Of a DNA stretch of 47,510 nt, positions 32,357 through 41,206 are shown piece after piece. The position numbers were made by a program, and so were the translations under genes. The notes beneath the pieces were generated by a model. The model had not been told where the DNA came from. It searched no databases and saw only the letters and a list, made by a program, of their open reading frames with translations. Numbering within the stretch: the first letter of the stretch is position 1; each line of letters starts with the position of its first letter. This DNA comes from JANXXV01 sp040002435 (GTDB taxonomy: Bacteria > Acidobacteriota > Terriglobia > Bryobacterales > Bryobacteraceae), in the NCBI GenBank assembly GCA_040002435.1, contig JBDUEM010000018.1:1-47510 (forward strand), written 5' to 3'.

Positions 32357-33846
32357 GAAACGCCGTGAAGTGGTGCGGGACTGCGTTGCTTTCCGCGAGC
32401 AGCCTGCTGGCTGCAGGGCCCGATGCGCGGCTGGCGGATGCCGCGAAGAATATGGACCGGCCGGCGATCCGCGCGCTGTTGGAACAACAACACGTGGATG
32501 TCAACGCCCGTCAACTGGACGGCACCTCTGCACTGGACTGGGCCGCCGAACAGGATGATCTGGAGACCGCCCGCTTGCTGGTGAAGGCGGGCGCCGATGT
32601 CAAGGCGGCGAACCGCTACGGCGTGACCGCACTCTCGCTGGCCTGTACGAATGGCAACGCAGCGATAGTGGAACTGCTGCTGAATGCCGGCGCCGATGCG
32701 AACACAATTCTGCCTGGAGGGGAAACCGCCCTGATGACGGCGGCTCGTACGGGCAAGGTGAACGCCGTGAAAGTACTGCTGGAGCATGGGGCCGACGTCA
32801 ATGCGACGGAATCCGTGTTTGGGCAAACGGCGCTGATGTGGGCGGCGGCCGAGGGAAACACCGCTGCCGTTGAAGCCCTGCTGAAAGGCGGCGCGAATCT
32901 TCATGCCAGCACCAAGTCCGGTTTTACTCCGCTGTTATTTGCGGCTCGGGAAGGCCGCATCGGCGTGGTAAAGGCGTTGTTACAGGCGGGTGCCGATGTG
33001 AATGAGACGGTGCATTCGTCGGCCAAGAAAGCGGGAGGCGTCCAGGGTCCGCCGGCCGACGGCACCAGCGCGATGCTGCTGGCCGTATCGAACTGCCACT
33101 TTGAACTTGCGTCGGTGATGCTGGACGCCGGCGCCGATCCGAATGCCGCACTACCTGGTTGGACGGCTTTACATACCATCTCGTGGGTGAGAAAGCCCGG
33201 CCTTGGCGACAATGATCCGGCTCCTCAGGGGTCGGGAAATATGAGCAGCCTGGAGTTGGTAAAGAAGCTGGTGGAGCACGGGGCGAATATCAATGCGCAG
33301 ATGACCAGGAAGGTGAACGTCGGATTGACGAGCCTCAACACCTTGGGCGCGACGCCGTTCCTGCTGGCTGCGCGGAGCGCGGATGCTCAATTGATGCGCG
33401 CGCTGGCGGCACTGGGCGCGGACCCCAAGATAACGACTGCCGATAAGGCCAACGCGATGATTGTGGCCGCGGGTCTTGGCACGCGGTCTCCTGGCGAAGA
33501 TGCCGGATCGGACAGCGAGGTAGTCGAGGCTTTGCAGGCTGCCCTGGATTTAGGCGTCGATATCAATGCCGTGGACAACAACGGCGAGACCGCGATGCAT
33601 GGGGCTGCCTATAAGAATGCGCCCGGGGCCGTGCAATTCCTGGCGGATCACGGCGCGAAGATGGAAATCTGGAACCGCAAGAACTCGCACGGATGGACTC
33701 CGCTGTGGATTGCGGATGGCCACCGCTTCGGCAACTTCAAGCCTTCGCCGGATACGATTGCGGTGTTCCGGCGGCTGATGACAGCGGCGGGAGCATCGAT
33801 TGCACCGATGCCGGACCCGTCCATCAAGAACTCCGATTACCGCTGA
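32353..33846 (+). CDS. Secreted ankyrin-repeat protein
   Basis: The 497-residue product starts at GTG 32353, which overlaps the previous TGA (GTGA). A signal peptide (AVKWCGTALLSASSLLAAG) precedes about ten ankyrin repeats (for example GTSALDWAAEQDDLETARLLVKAGADV written in consensus terms: GxTALxxAAxxG, LLxxGADVN). Ankyrin repeats bind proteins; there is no enzyme motif. As the third member of the DUF1592-DUF1552 operon it probably scaffolds or senses in the periplasm. Its last ten bases overlap the convergent serine hydrolase gene. Confidence 0.92.
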   Translation: MRNAVKWCGTALLSASSLLAAGPDARLADAAKNMDRPAIRALLEQQHVDVNARQLDGTSALDWAAEQDDLETARLLVKAGADVKAANRYGVTALSLACTNGNAAIVELLLNAGADANTILPGGETALMTAARTGKVNAVKVLLEHGADVNATESVFGQTALMWAAAEGNTAAVEALLKGGANLHASTKSGFTPLLFAAREGRIGVVKALLQAGADVNETVHSSAKKAGGVQGPPADGTSAMLLAVSNCHFELASVMLDAGADPNAALPGWTALHTISWVRKPGLGDNDPAPQGSGNMSSLELVKKLVEHGANINAQMTRKVNVGLTSLNTLGATPFLLAARSADAQLMRALAALGADPKITTADKANAMIVAAGLGTRSPGEDAGSDSEVVEALQAALDLGVDINAVDNNGETAMHGAAYKNAPGAVQFLADHGAKMEIWNRKNSHGWTPLWIADGHRFGNFKPSPDTIAVFRRLMTAAGASIAPMPDPSIKNSDYR

Positions 33847-35084
33847 TCGCTGACCGCGGCCACAACCATCTGCAGCGTCTTCCCGGTGGAATCGCCAATA
33901 GCCTTGGGGTCGCCCGGTTTCCAATTGTCCCGCGATCCGTCATAGGTGTATTTCACAGGTAGGCGCGTCAGTTTCGGATCGTATTGCCCTTCGGTACCGC
34001 CCATCTTGTAAATCACCATGTCGAGCGAAGGCACCACGTAGATGGCGTATCCGCCGGAACCGCCCTTCCAATAGGCGTCGCGGGGCACATCGGCAACCGC
34101 GCCCTGTTCATTCACATTAAAGTTGAAGCTGTGATTGTAATGCCGGTTGTACTTCACCATGCGGCCGCACATCTTCACGAAGTCGGCAGGTACGATCTGC
34201 TGTTTTCCCCACTTGCCTTCGTGCAGCATGAGGTAGGCAAATCGAAGAACGTCAGTGGAACGGACGGCAATGCTGCCTCCGCCGGGGGTGTGGAGCATGC
34301 GGCCTTCGGCATCGATGCCGCCTTTCAGCTTGGGACGGTACATGGCGTAGCCCCAGGTACCAAAGCCGAGCGGTCCGGTGAGACGCAGGCGCATATAGTC
34401 TTCCATTTCCATTCCGGTGACGCGCCGGACCACCATGGCGCCCAAATGACTGGACGATGTGGTGTAGGAATAGCATTCTCCGGGCGCGCACCACAGGGAT
34501 TGATGCGCTGCGAAAGCGTCGGTGGTGGAATAAGGACCGTTGTCTTCGGTTGGATTTTCCCACGTCTGCTTCACGCCTTTCACGTAGACCGGATTCGTGC
34601 CGCGGATCCCGCCCGCCATGGATAGGGCCTGGCCGAGCGAGATCTCCGCCTTCCGCGGATCGTCGAGGGGGAAGATGTCAGCCGGCATGTACTTGGGAGT
34701 GAAGATTTTTTCGTCCAGTCCATTCGGGATCTGGTCGGCCTTCTCCTTAAGCATGATGCCTACGGCCACGCTGGTGAAGGCCTTCCCGCACGAGGCAAGC
34801 TCAGGGAGTGCTTCGCGGTTGCCGCGGCCGAAGTAGCGTTCGAAGACCAGGTAGCCGTGACGAACCACGAGCAGACCGCCGTGCTGGCTCGTGTTCTGGA
34901 TGTATTCGAAGGCGTGGTCGAGCTTGGCTGTGTCAATGCCGGTCCTGCTGCGAATCTGCGCGGCGTCGGTGAGAGTTCGCCAGCCGCCCTTGGCATCGGG
35001 AGCTGGAAAGTAGTCGTCACCAAAAGCGAGTGCGAGATGCGGCAGGGCCAGTAGAAGCAGGGTGGTAAGTATTTTGGAAGGCAC
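33837..35084 (-). CDS. Secreted serine hydrolase of the beta-lactamase/class C family
   Basis: The 415-residue protein has a signal peptide ending near LALA-F and the SxxK catalytic motif Ser98-Cys-Gly-Lys101 (LASCGKAF). The second motif is YSYTTSSSH (Tyr as general base) and the third region contains HTPGGGS. This family covers class C beta-lactamases, esterases and D-peptidases; the modified YxN motif argues for an esterase or peptidase rather than a true beta-lactamase. The start is GTG 35084. It is the last gene of the minus cluster, 44 bases after the HEAT-VWFA gene stop. Confidence 0.88.
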   Translation of the reverse strand: MPSKILTTLLLLALPHLALAFGDDYFPAPDAKGGWRTLTDAAQIRSRTGIDTAKLDHAFEYIQNTSQHGGLLVVRHGYLVFERYFGRGNREALPELASCGKAFTSVAVGIMLKEKADQIPNGLDEKIFTPKYMPADIFPLDDPRKAEISLGQALSMAGGIRGTNPVYVKGVKQTWENPTEDNGPYSTTDAFAAHQSLWCAPGECYSYTTSSSHLGAMVVRRVTGMEMEDYMRLRLTGPLGFGTWGYAMYRPKLKGGIDAEGRMLHTPGGGSIAVRSTDVLRFAYLMLHEGKWGKQQIVPADFVKMCGRMVKYNRHYNHSFNFNVNEQGAVADVPRDAYWKGGSGGYAIYVVPSLDMVIYKMGGTEGQYDPKLTRLPVKYTYDGSRDNWKPGDPKAIGDSTGKTLQMVVAAVSDQR

Positions 35085-35128
35085 GAGCTACATCATATAA
35101 TGACCGTCGCGAAATGCGCAGTGCAGTG

Positions 35129-36961
35129 CTATTCCTGGCGCTCGGTAACGTGCAACTCGTCGCTGGCGAGGGAGAAGTCGACTTCACCGCAGCCCAGGTC
35201 ACTCGAAATCGAGATGCGTACGTCGCCAGCGGGATACCCGGAACCAGGCGCATTATAGAAAATATCGAAGGAGCTGACCAGTTCAGAATAAAGCTTCTCG
35301 ACTACGTCCGGCAGTTCCTCTACCGGGGAGATGGTGAAGGTTCCGCCTTCGAGAGCCAGACAGACCTCCCGTAATCCATTCCATTGCGGCGAAGATTCCA
35401 GGGTGAAACCGTGCAGCACAATCCGTTCGCTCCTGACGAAATCGGCAAGCGGTTGCAGGGCCGCGGCGGAAACCGGCCACTCCTTGGAATTCTCATGGAG
35501 GAAGAGAAACAGGTGCCGCTTTCCAGAGAGTCTGGCGAGCGCCTCATTGATTCTTTCGGCCGCTGTGAGCAAATCGGCGACAGTCCTTTCGCGGGAACCG
35601 ATCGCGATGACCAGTTTGCTCAACAGCTCAGGAGAGGAGAGAAATCCGAACTGGGTCTTGATGCCGGTTCCGAGAACCAAATCGTCATAGAAAAACGCGG
35701 CGCCGCTGCGAGTAACCGCCGCACCTGTCGCCTGTCCTTCCACAGTGTAACGGTCCAGCCGCCAGACGTCGTCGGGCCTCTTGAGGGCAAGGCAGCGGCT
35801 GAGGCCCTCCGCGATAGCGACCCGATAGGGGTCCACCTCAGAGAGGATGCGGGGCGCGACAAAGGCCGCAACCAGCAGTACGGCTGCATTCGGAACGGAT
35901 ACGGAATAGTCACAGACCAGCGTGCTGCCTTCCCAGATGGCAAAGTCAGTGGAGCGCAACGTCTGCAAATCGGAACTGCTAGCCGAGACGAGCTTCAAGA
36001 CCAAGTGACGGGAACTGCCCGGTCCGTTTGCCGCACGGGCTACTCGAATGTGAATGGCGGGCTGGGCGACACGCGACAGATTCCGGCAGCGGATGCGCGC
36101 CAGAGCCCGCAGCGCGGCGACGCGCTCATCCCCTGCCAGGTTGCGGACCAGTTCCGTCAGGTGGTGAACGAAGCGGCAATCTCCGGTTTCGCCCATGGCC
36201 CAGATCGCGGCGAGGCGGAATAGAAGCTCTTTGTGCCGCGCCATCTCCAGCAGCATGGCGATACTTCGGATTTCGGCGATGCGATAGAGACCGACCGCGG
36301 CGTTTCCGGCGACGCGGTGGTGCTTTGATTTCGCGGCAGTGAAGAGCATCGGCTTGCAGTCGTCTTCTTTGAAAATCCACAATGCTTCCACGGCGTTCGC
36401 CTGCACGCGCGGATCAGGGTCGAGAAGCATTCGGCCCATGAGATCCGGATTCTTTCCCGCGCGCCCGATGAGCAGGACGGCGGACGCCCGAACCATTGGA
36501 TCGGGATAGGCGATGAGTTCGGACTGGAACAGGAGAAAGCAGTTTTTGGAGATCTCAGAGAGCAACTGCATGAAGCGGTAGATTCGTGAGCTTGCTAACG
36601 ACGAAGGAGCCTCCTGCAAGAGTGCACTGAGACGCCGTTCGAGCTGCGGCTCCAGTGAGGAGCCGATTAGTGACACGGCTTTGACGATGGCAATCGCCTC
36701 CTCCAGGCGGCAGTTTTGCGCGTCGCCCAGGACCTTCATCAGAAGGCCGTGTTTGATGAGCAGATGGACCAGGAAGCGGAAGCCGGACGTGGATTCCGCA
36801 TCGGGCAACATGGCTACCGCCGCGCGGCAAAACTCATTGGGGTTCTTTTCCAGCAGAGCTTCGAGTGCCGCTTTGTCGGAAAACCCTTCTTCAGCGTATG
36901 ACTGGAGGACGGACGCTGTGGTGGGCGGTAGTTCGGGCTTTATTGCGACTCGGGTGCTCAT
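35129..36961 (-). CDS. HEAT-repeat protein with degenerate VWFA-related C-terminal domain
   Basis: A 610-residue protein. The N-terminal half (about 130-300) has HEAT-like helical pairs (DPMVRASAVLLIGRAGKNP, DPRVQANAVEALWIFKEDD). The C-terminal half (about 310-595) follows the plan of the acidobacterial VWFA-related domain: a strand like STDFAIWEGSTLVCDYSVS, a hydrophobic strand where the metal-binding DxSxS should be, and a late part with GFTL...LALEGGTFTISPVEELPDVVEKL. The metal site is missing: the strand reads AVLLVAAFVAP. It should therefore bind protein without metal. No signal peptide is seen. Function unknown. Confidence 0.75.
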   Translation of the reverse strand: MSTRVAIKPELPPTTASVLQSYAEEGFSDKAALEALLEKNPNEFCRAAVAMLPDAESTSGFRFLVHLLIKHGLLMKVLGDAQNCRLEEAIAIVKAVSLIGSSLEPQLERRLSALLQEAPSSLASSRIYRFMQLLSEISKNCFLLFQSELIAYPDPMVRASAVLLIGRAGKNPDLMGRMLLDPDPRVQANAVEALWIFKEDDCKPMLFTAAKSKHHRVAGNAAVGLYRIAEIRSIAMLLEMARHKELLFRLAAIWAMGETGDCRFVHHLTELVRNLAGDERVAALRALARIRCRNLSRVAQPAIHIRVARAANGPGSSRHLVLKLVSASSSDLQTLRSTDFAIWEGSTLVCDYSVSVPNAAVLLVAAFVAPRILSEVDPYRVAIAEGLSRCLALKRPDDVWRLDRYTVEGQATGAAVTRSGAAFFYDDLVLGTGIKTQFGFLSSPELLSKLVIAIGSRERTVADLLTAAERINEALARLSGKRHLFLFLHENSKEWPVSAAALQPLADFVRSERIVLHGFTLESSPQWNGLREVCLALEGGTFTISPVEELPDVVEKLYSELVSSFDIFYNAPGSGYPAGDVRISISSDLGCGEVDFSLASDELHVTERQE

Positions 36962-37011
36962 AACACTACCAAGGTCTTATCGGCAATTTCCGCCCGGGTT
37001 TTAGAAACGGC

Positions 37012-37323
37012 TTAGGAGTGCAGGGTTTCCCAGTGTTTCTTTTCTTCCGAAATGCAGTACGCCACCAGATCCCGGTAGAGGCCCTCGATTACCGTGCCGT
37101 TGAGGCCGGCGCTTTCCGCCCATTGGCGGCGGGTGTTGAGAACGGCCTGGACCCGATCTGGGGCGGCAACGGAGATGGCGTTCGGTTTGAATTTTGCAGC
37201 GGCCCGGACGTAGGCAACGCGTTCCACCATCAGGTCGATGATCTGGCGGTCAACGGCGTCCATTCCGGCACGGATCTCATCGAGGTTTTTGCATTGATCA
37301 GGCTGTGGCATGTTTTCTTGCAT
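37012..37323 (-). CDS. Chorismate mutase type II / isochorismate-pyruvate lyase-like protein
   Basis: A 103-residue all-helical AroQ-fold protein. The N-terminal helix LDEIRAGMDAVDRQIIDLM and the loop YVRAAAKFK followed by AAPDRVQAVLNTRRQWAESAGLN are closer to PchB-type isochorismate pyruvate lyases than to the housekeeping chorismate mutase. Enzymes of this group convert chorismate to prephenate or release salicylate from isochorismate. No isochorismate synthase or siderophore genes are in view, so chorismate mutase is the safer call. Confidence 0.85.
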   Translation of the reverse strand: MQENMPQPDQCKNLDEIRAGMDAVDRQIIDLMVERVAYVRAAAKFKPNAISVAAPDRVQAVLNTRRQWAESAGLNGTVIEGLYRDLVAYCISEEKKHWETLHS

Positions 37324-37381
37324 GGTAGCAGGCGGATGCGGGGCCTCCGCGCGGGCTGGGAGCCGGCCGTCGTGTGTGGCC

Positions 37382-37723
37382 TTAGAATTTTACTTTGTGG
37401 CCGTGTTCCTGGATGGAGGTGCCAAAGGACTTGCCCATGATGTTGACGCCCTCGGTCACGGTGCCACTCACTTTTACGTGGGTCCCTTTGCCGGGGATGC
37501 CGCGGCCCGACACGACGAAGATTTTGCCGGTTCCGTCGTCCACCTGGTAGACGCCGGCGTTCAGCGCCCCGATTACGTTAGTGACGTTACCCTCCACGTG
37601 GACTTCACGCTGCCGGTAGCGGTGCGGGTCGGCCAGGATTCGGCTGATGCTGGTGGTCGCGCAGCCGGATAGCGCCACTGTGGACAGGAGGATCACCGAG
37701 CAAATCCACTTGGTTTTCGTCAC
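37382..37723 (-). CDS. Small lipoprotein with OB-fold-like domain
   Basis: The 113-residue product starts at GTG 37723 and has a lipoprotein signal with lipobox LSGC (Cys20). The mature part is beta-rich (QREVHVEGNVTNVIG, GTHVKVSGTVTEG), like small OB-fold lipoproteins. It follows the UvrC-like gene by 31 bases in the same direction. No function can be assigned. Confidence 0.75.
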   Translation of the reverse strand: MTKTKWICSVILLSTVALSGCATTSISRILADPHRYRQREVHVEGNVTNVIGALNAGVYQVDDGTGKIFVVSGRGIPGKGTHVKVSGTVTEGVNIMGKSFGTSIQEHGHKVKF

Positions 37724-37754
37724 GAACGGATGGACGCTTCCGCCGCGGATTCGT

Positions 37755-38876
37755 TTACAAATTATTTGCGGCCGCAGCTACCCGGGAGACGGCTCCGGTG
37801 AGCTTTCGATAGGAAAGTTTCTCCATATTATCGAAGGCAATCCACTCTCCATCGCGCCAACTGGAATAGAACCAGCGGGCGAGCAAGGCTAGGTGTTCCT
37901 GACGCTCGCGTGCGGCTAGTTTGGTGATTTGGAGGGATGCAGAAACGTCGCGCAGACGGTGATCTAGGGAAACGGATTTGTCGCCCGTCGCGCCAACATG
38001 AAAGTCACAGGGAGCCTGCCAGCAGCCACCGATAACAAACCACAACTTTACGGCCGCAGGGGTGACGGAACCGGTAACGGCAACCCCGTTGAGCCGATCA
38101 ATGTCAAACGCCAGCGCATCGCGAAGCTTCAGGACCTGTTCGATGCGTTCGACCCGCTTGTGCTGCCGGGCGGCGGCTTCAAAATCCATCTCGACGCTGA
38201 GGCGATCGCGGGCGGCTTCGGTGGTATGGAGCAGATGGACGCCATTGGTTGTCAGGAACTCTGCCACGCGGGCGGCTTCGCTCCGGTACTCGGCCACACC
38301 TACTACTTCCTGGCAGGGCCGCAGGCACATTCCCATCTCTCCGTAAATGCAACCTGGATGACTGGGGCGCGGATCGAGATCTTCCTGGCAGCGCCGGATC
38401 TGAAAGAGATCGAGTATGCCATGCTCAAACTCCTCCGCCGCGGCTCTGGACTGGAAGGGCCCATAGTAGAGCGAAGGTTCGCGTCCGATGCGCTGGGTGA
38501 CTTGTGTACGCGGAAACTGGTTCGTCTGAATCAGCTTGACGTAGGGCGGCATGCGCAGTTTCAGGAAGTCAATGTAGTTTCCGGGAAGGTGCCGGCGCGC
38601 CAGATGGTACAACGTCAGGTTGCCTTCCAGGCGCGACGAGAAGCGCCAATACTCCACGCGTGTGGCGACTCCGTGCAGGTTCAACATGTGTGAGATCTGC
38701 GGCGCACTCCGCAGCAAACGCTTCAAGCGGCGGGAGAGAACGTTTGTTTTGCCCAGATAGGGAGCGCCTTCGGCCGGCCAGATGGCGAAAACCGCCGGAC
38801 CCTTGGGAAGGTCTGCCAATACTGCTTCCAGATCCGATGACTTGAGATCGATGACCTCTGGAGATCCCGCGGACAC
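37755..38876 (-). CDS. Truncated UvrC-like protein (N-terminal GIY-YIG and UVR regions only)
   Basis: The 373-residue protein matches the first half of UvrC, about 600 residues in full. It has a GIY-YIG-like domain (about 25-110) with degenerate signature strands (GPAVFAIWPAEG, PYLGKT), the UvrC Cys cluster (HPGCIYGEMGMCLRPC) and a UVR/UvrB-contact motif (VEMDFEAAARQHKRVERIEQ). The RNase H-like 5'-nuclease and helix-hairpin-helix domains are absent. The usual GIY tyrosine is replaced, so 3'-incision activity is doubtful. The GTG start (38876) abuts the stop of the aldo/keto reductase. It resembles stand-alone Cho-type proteins in extent, but a repair role is inference. Confidence 0.8.
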   Translation of the reverse strand: MSAGSPEVIDLKSSDLEAVLADLPKGPAVFAIWPAEGAPYLGKTNVLSRRLKRLLRSAPQISHMLNLHGVATRVEYWRFSSRLEGNLTLYHLARRHLPGNYIDFLKLRMPPYVKLIQTNQFPRTQVTQRIGREPSLYYGPFQSRAAAEEFEHGILDLFQIRRCQEDLDPRPSHPGCIYGEMGMCLRPCQEVVGVAEYRSEAARVAEFLTTNGVHLLHTTEAARDRLSVEMDFEAAARQHKRVERIEQVLKLRDALAFDIDRLNGVAVTGSVTPAAVKLWFVIGGCWQAPCDFHVGATGDKSVSLDHRLRDVSASLQITKLAARERQEHLALLARWFYSSWRDGEWIAFDNMEKLSYRKLTGAVSRVAAAANNL

Positions 38877-39896
38877 CTACCGCTCCTGCCTCCCTGCCGG
38901 CGAAACTGAGGCGACCGCCAGATTCTCTTTCACATGAGCGGCGCTGCTCATCCCCACCAGAGCCACCGACACTCCAGGCGCGGAGCGGGTGAACTGCAGT
39001 GCGCGCTGCGCATCTGTGGCGAGCCCGGGAAAGGATTGTGCAACCTCATCGGGCAGATTTTGCGCGAGCCTGGCTTGCAGCAGAGACGCACTGGCGACAA
39101 CGGAGATTCCCAATTCCCCGGCAGTTTCCAGAATGGTTGGGCGCGAACCGTCCACGGCTTCGCGCATGGCCAGGTTCAGAGGCAACTGAATAAAGCGGAA
39201 CCGGTGACCGGGGCCCCCCACGGCACGGGCGATCTCCTCCATGCGGCGGAGTGAGAGGCCTTCCGGATGCCCGGCAGGTTTTCGAAAACCGGCCCACGTG
39301 GCCGCCCCATAAAAACGGATTTTCGCTTCGTCCGCCTTTTGCTCGAGCATTTCGAAAGCCGCCTGAATCCTTGCGTCGAAATCGCCGCGCGGGACCGTCT
39401 TGAGCTGGGTTTCCGGATTGTGCAGATAGAAGACATCGATGGTTTCGAGGCACAGGTTGCTGCGGCTGCGCTCCAACTGATCGGCCAGAAAGTCTGGAGC
39501 GAGGCAGTGCGTCCGGCCTACGACATCGGCGGGGTCAAGGCTGGGCGTCGCGTTCGGCACCAGATAGCCTGCCTTGGTACACACGTGGAATTCGCTGCGC
39601 CGCACGTCTCCGGCTGCAACGAGTTCCGCGATGGCGGTGGCGATAGACAGCTCCGATCTCTGATTGCGGTAGTTGAGTGACGTATCTATGAAGTTGATGC
39701 CACCGCGAACAGCGGCAGCCACTGCTTCGGAGTAACCGCGATCTGTTTTTTCGTCAAGGGCGCCGAGATAAGAACCGATGCCGATGGAGGATACCGCGAG
39801 CCCTTGGGTATCCCTGTAAAAGCCCGCATCCCGGAGCGCGGCGAAGCGGGATGTGAACTCGTGTGTTGCGAGAGGCTCTGCATATCCAGGCAGCAT
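38877..39896 (-). CDS. Aldo/keto reductase
   Basis: From ATG 39896 the product is 339 residues. The AKR tetrad is present: Asp71 and Tyr76 (FIDTSLNYRNQRSE), Lys108 (HVCTKAGY) and His159 (FYLHNPET). Coenzyme-end motifs include SVALVGMSSAAHVKEN. I reject the longer start at 40016 because it would run back through the promoter and the first codons of the divergent zinc-ribbon gene. It is probably the first gene of the minus operon with the UvrC-like and lipoprotein genes. Confidence 0.9.
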   Translation of the reverse strand: MLPGYAEPLATHEFTSRFAALRDAGFYRDTQGLAVSSIGIGSYLGALDEKTDRGYSEAVAAAVRGGINFIDTSLNYRNQRSELSIATAIAELVAAGDVRRSEFHVCTKAGYLVPNATPSLDPADVVGRTHCLAPDFLADQLERSRSNLCLETIDVFYLHNPETQLKTVPRGDFDARIQAAFEMLEQKADEAKIRFYGAATWAGFRKPAGHPEGLSLRRMEEIARAVGGPGHRFRFIQLPLNLAMREAVDGSRPTILETAGELGISVVASASLLQARLAQNLPDEVAQSFPGLATDAQRALQFTRSAPGVSVALVGMSSAAHVKENLAVASVSPAGRQER

Positions 39897-39945
39897 GCTT
39901 GAATTGTACCTTCGAGTACTAGAGCCTTCTCGCACAAATGGGGGC

Positions 39946-39973
39946 TTGACAAGAATGTGAGCTTGCTTAAAAT
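39946..39973 (+). promoter_or_regulatory. Sigma70 promoter of the small zinc-ribbon gene
   Basis: A perfect TTGACA (39946-39951) is followed after 16 bases by TAAAAT (39968-39973, five of six matches to TATAAT). The ATG of the 45-residue gene lies 18 bases further on. This is one of the best promoters in the window; it lies in the 94-bp divergent gap with the aldo/keto reductase. Confidence 0.7.
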
Positions 39974-39990
39974 GGGGAAAGTTCAGTTTT

Positions 39991-40128
39991 ATGGACAACT
40001 CTTGCGACCACAGCAAAACCGAAGTATTGGCACGCCGGGATGGTGTCGACTACGTCCGCTGCCTAGGATGCGGTCAAGTCTTTGAAGCGGAAGATCTTGA
40101 ACAAGTCACGGTGTACGACGAAGACTAG
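39991..40128 (+). CDS. 45-residue zinc-ribbon-like small protein
   Basis: The frame ATG 39991 to TAG 40126-40128 encodes 45 residues. Cys5 and His7 (NSCDHS) and a later CLGCG pair (Cys24, Cys27) can make a zinc ribbon; the C-terminus is acidic (VTVYDED). A strong TTGACA/TAAAAT promoter precedes it, and YvcK follows 45 bases after the stop in the same direction. Similar tiny C-H...C-C proteins may bind RNA or other proteins. Function unknown. Confidence 0.7.
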   Translation: MDNSCDHSKTEVLARRDGVDYVRCLGCGQVFEAEDLEQVTVYDED

Positions 40129-40173
40129 AACGCCGCGTCTGATGAGTTAGGCCGTGTGCGATTCTAAAGCTTG

Positions 40174-41199
40174 ATGGTTGCGCCACGCAGTCGCAAAATT
40201 CCTTCGGATCCGCTCCGCATTGTCGCCATAGGGGGCGGCACGGGTCTGTCCGTGCTCTTGCACGGATTAAAACCTCATGCCGGCCCGGCTGGAGTAGGCC
40301 TCGATATTACCGCCGTGGTGACCGTAACTGACGATGGCGGCAGTTCGGGCCGTCTGCGCCGCGACTTCGCGGTGCTGCCCCCCGGAGACATTCGTAACTG
40401 CATGGTGGCGATGTCTGAAGATGAAACGCTGCTGTCGAGACTTTTTCAATACCGGTTTTCCACCGGGCGCGGTTTGAAGGGGCACAGCTTCGGCAACCTG
40501 TTCCTGACCGCCCTCACCGATCTGACGGGAGACTTTGCGAAGGCGGTACAGTTGTCGTCCGAGGTACTGGCGAGTTGCGGGCGGATTTATCCATCGACTG
40601 CCGCGAACGTAGTTCTGGAAGCACTGTTATCGGATGGCCGCGTGATCTCGGGCGAGAGCCGGATCAGCAAGAGCAAAGTGCCGATTGAGCGAATCCGCAC
40701 GATTCCCCTGGATTGTGAGCCGATTGAAGACACGCTGGCTGCCATCGACGGCGCTGATCTGATTACGCTGGGCCCTGGATCCCTCTTCACCAGCGTGATT
40801 CCGAATCTTCTTGTGAAGGGGATTCCAGAAGCGATTGCCCAATCGCAAGCAATCAAGGCCTATTTTGTGAACCTGATGTGGCAACCTGGGGAGACGATGA
40901 ATTTCCGCGCGTCCGATCACGTGGCCGCCATCCACACCCACGCGGGCATGCCCATTCTGGACTATGCGATGGTGAATACCAGACCGATCACGGCGCCGCT
41001 GAAGCGCCGCTACGCCACGCAGAACGCGCAGCCGGTGGAGAATGACACAGAACGGCTGGCCGAGTTGGGTGTGAAGGCGGTCGGCCAGAAATTTGCCTGC
41101 GAAGGCGAGAAGGTGAGACACGATCCGGTTGCGATCGCCGAGATCGCACTACGGCTCGCGGGGGAAGGACGGCGGCGAAAGCTGCGTTTAAACGGTTAA
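40174..41199 (+). CDS. yvcK: YvcK/CofD-family nucleotide-sugar-binding protein
   Basis: The 341-residue protein has the family's GGGTGLSVLLHGLK loop, VTVTDDGGSSGRLRRDF, the PPGDIRN motif and LTLGPGSLFTSVIPNL-like region (DLITLGPGSLFTS). In Firmicutes YvcK binds UDP-GlcNAc and is needed for growth on gluconeogenic carbon and for envelope homeostasis. Here GlmU, the enzyme that makes UDP-GlcNAc, starts seven bases after its stop. The TTG at 40171 is in frame, but ATG 40174 is the likelier start. Confidence 0.93.
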   Translation: MVAPRSRKIPSDPLRIVAIGGGTGLSVLLHGLKPHAGPAGVGLDITAVVTVTDDGGSSGRLRRDFAVLPPGDIRNCMVAMSEDETLLSRLFQYRFSTGRGLKGHSFGNLFLTALTDLTGDFAKAVQLSSEVLASCGRIYPSTAANVVLEALLSDGRVISGESRISKSKVPIERIRTIPLDCEPIEDTLAAIDGADLITLGPGSLFTSVIPNLLVKGIPEAIAQSQAIKAYFVNLMWQPGETMNFRASDHVAAIHTHAGMPILDYAMVNTRPITAPLKRRYATQNAQPVENDTERLAELGVKAVGQKFACEGEKVRHDPVAIAEIALRLAGEGRRRKLRLNG

Positions 41200-41206
41200 C
41201 TATCGA

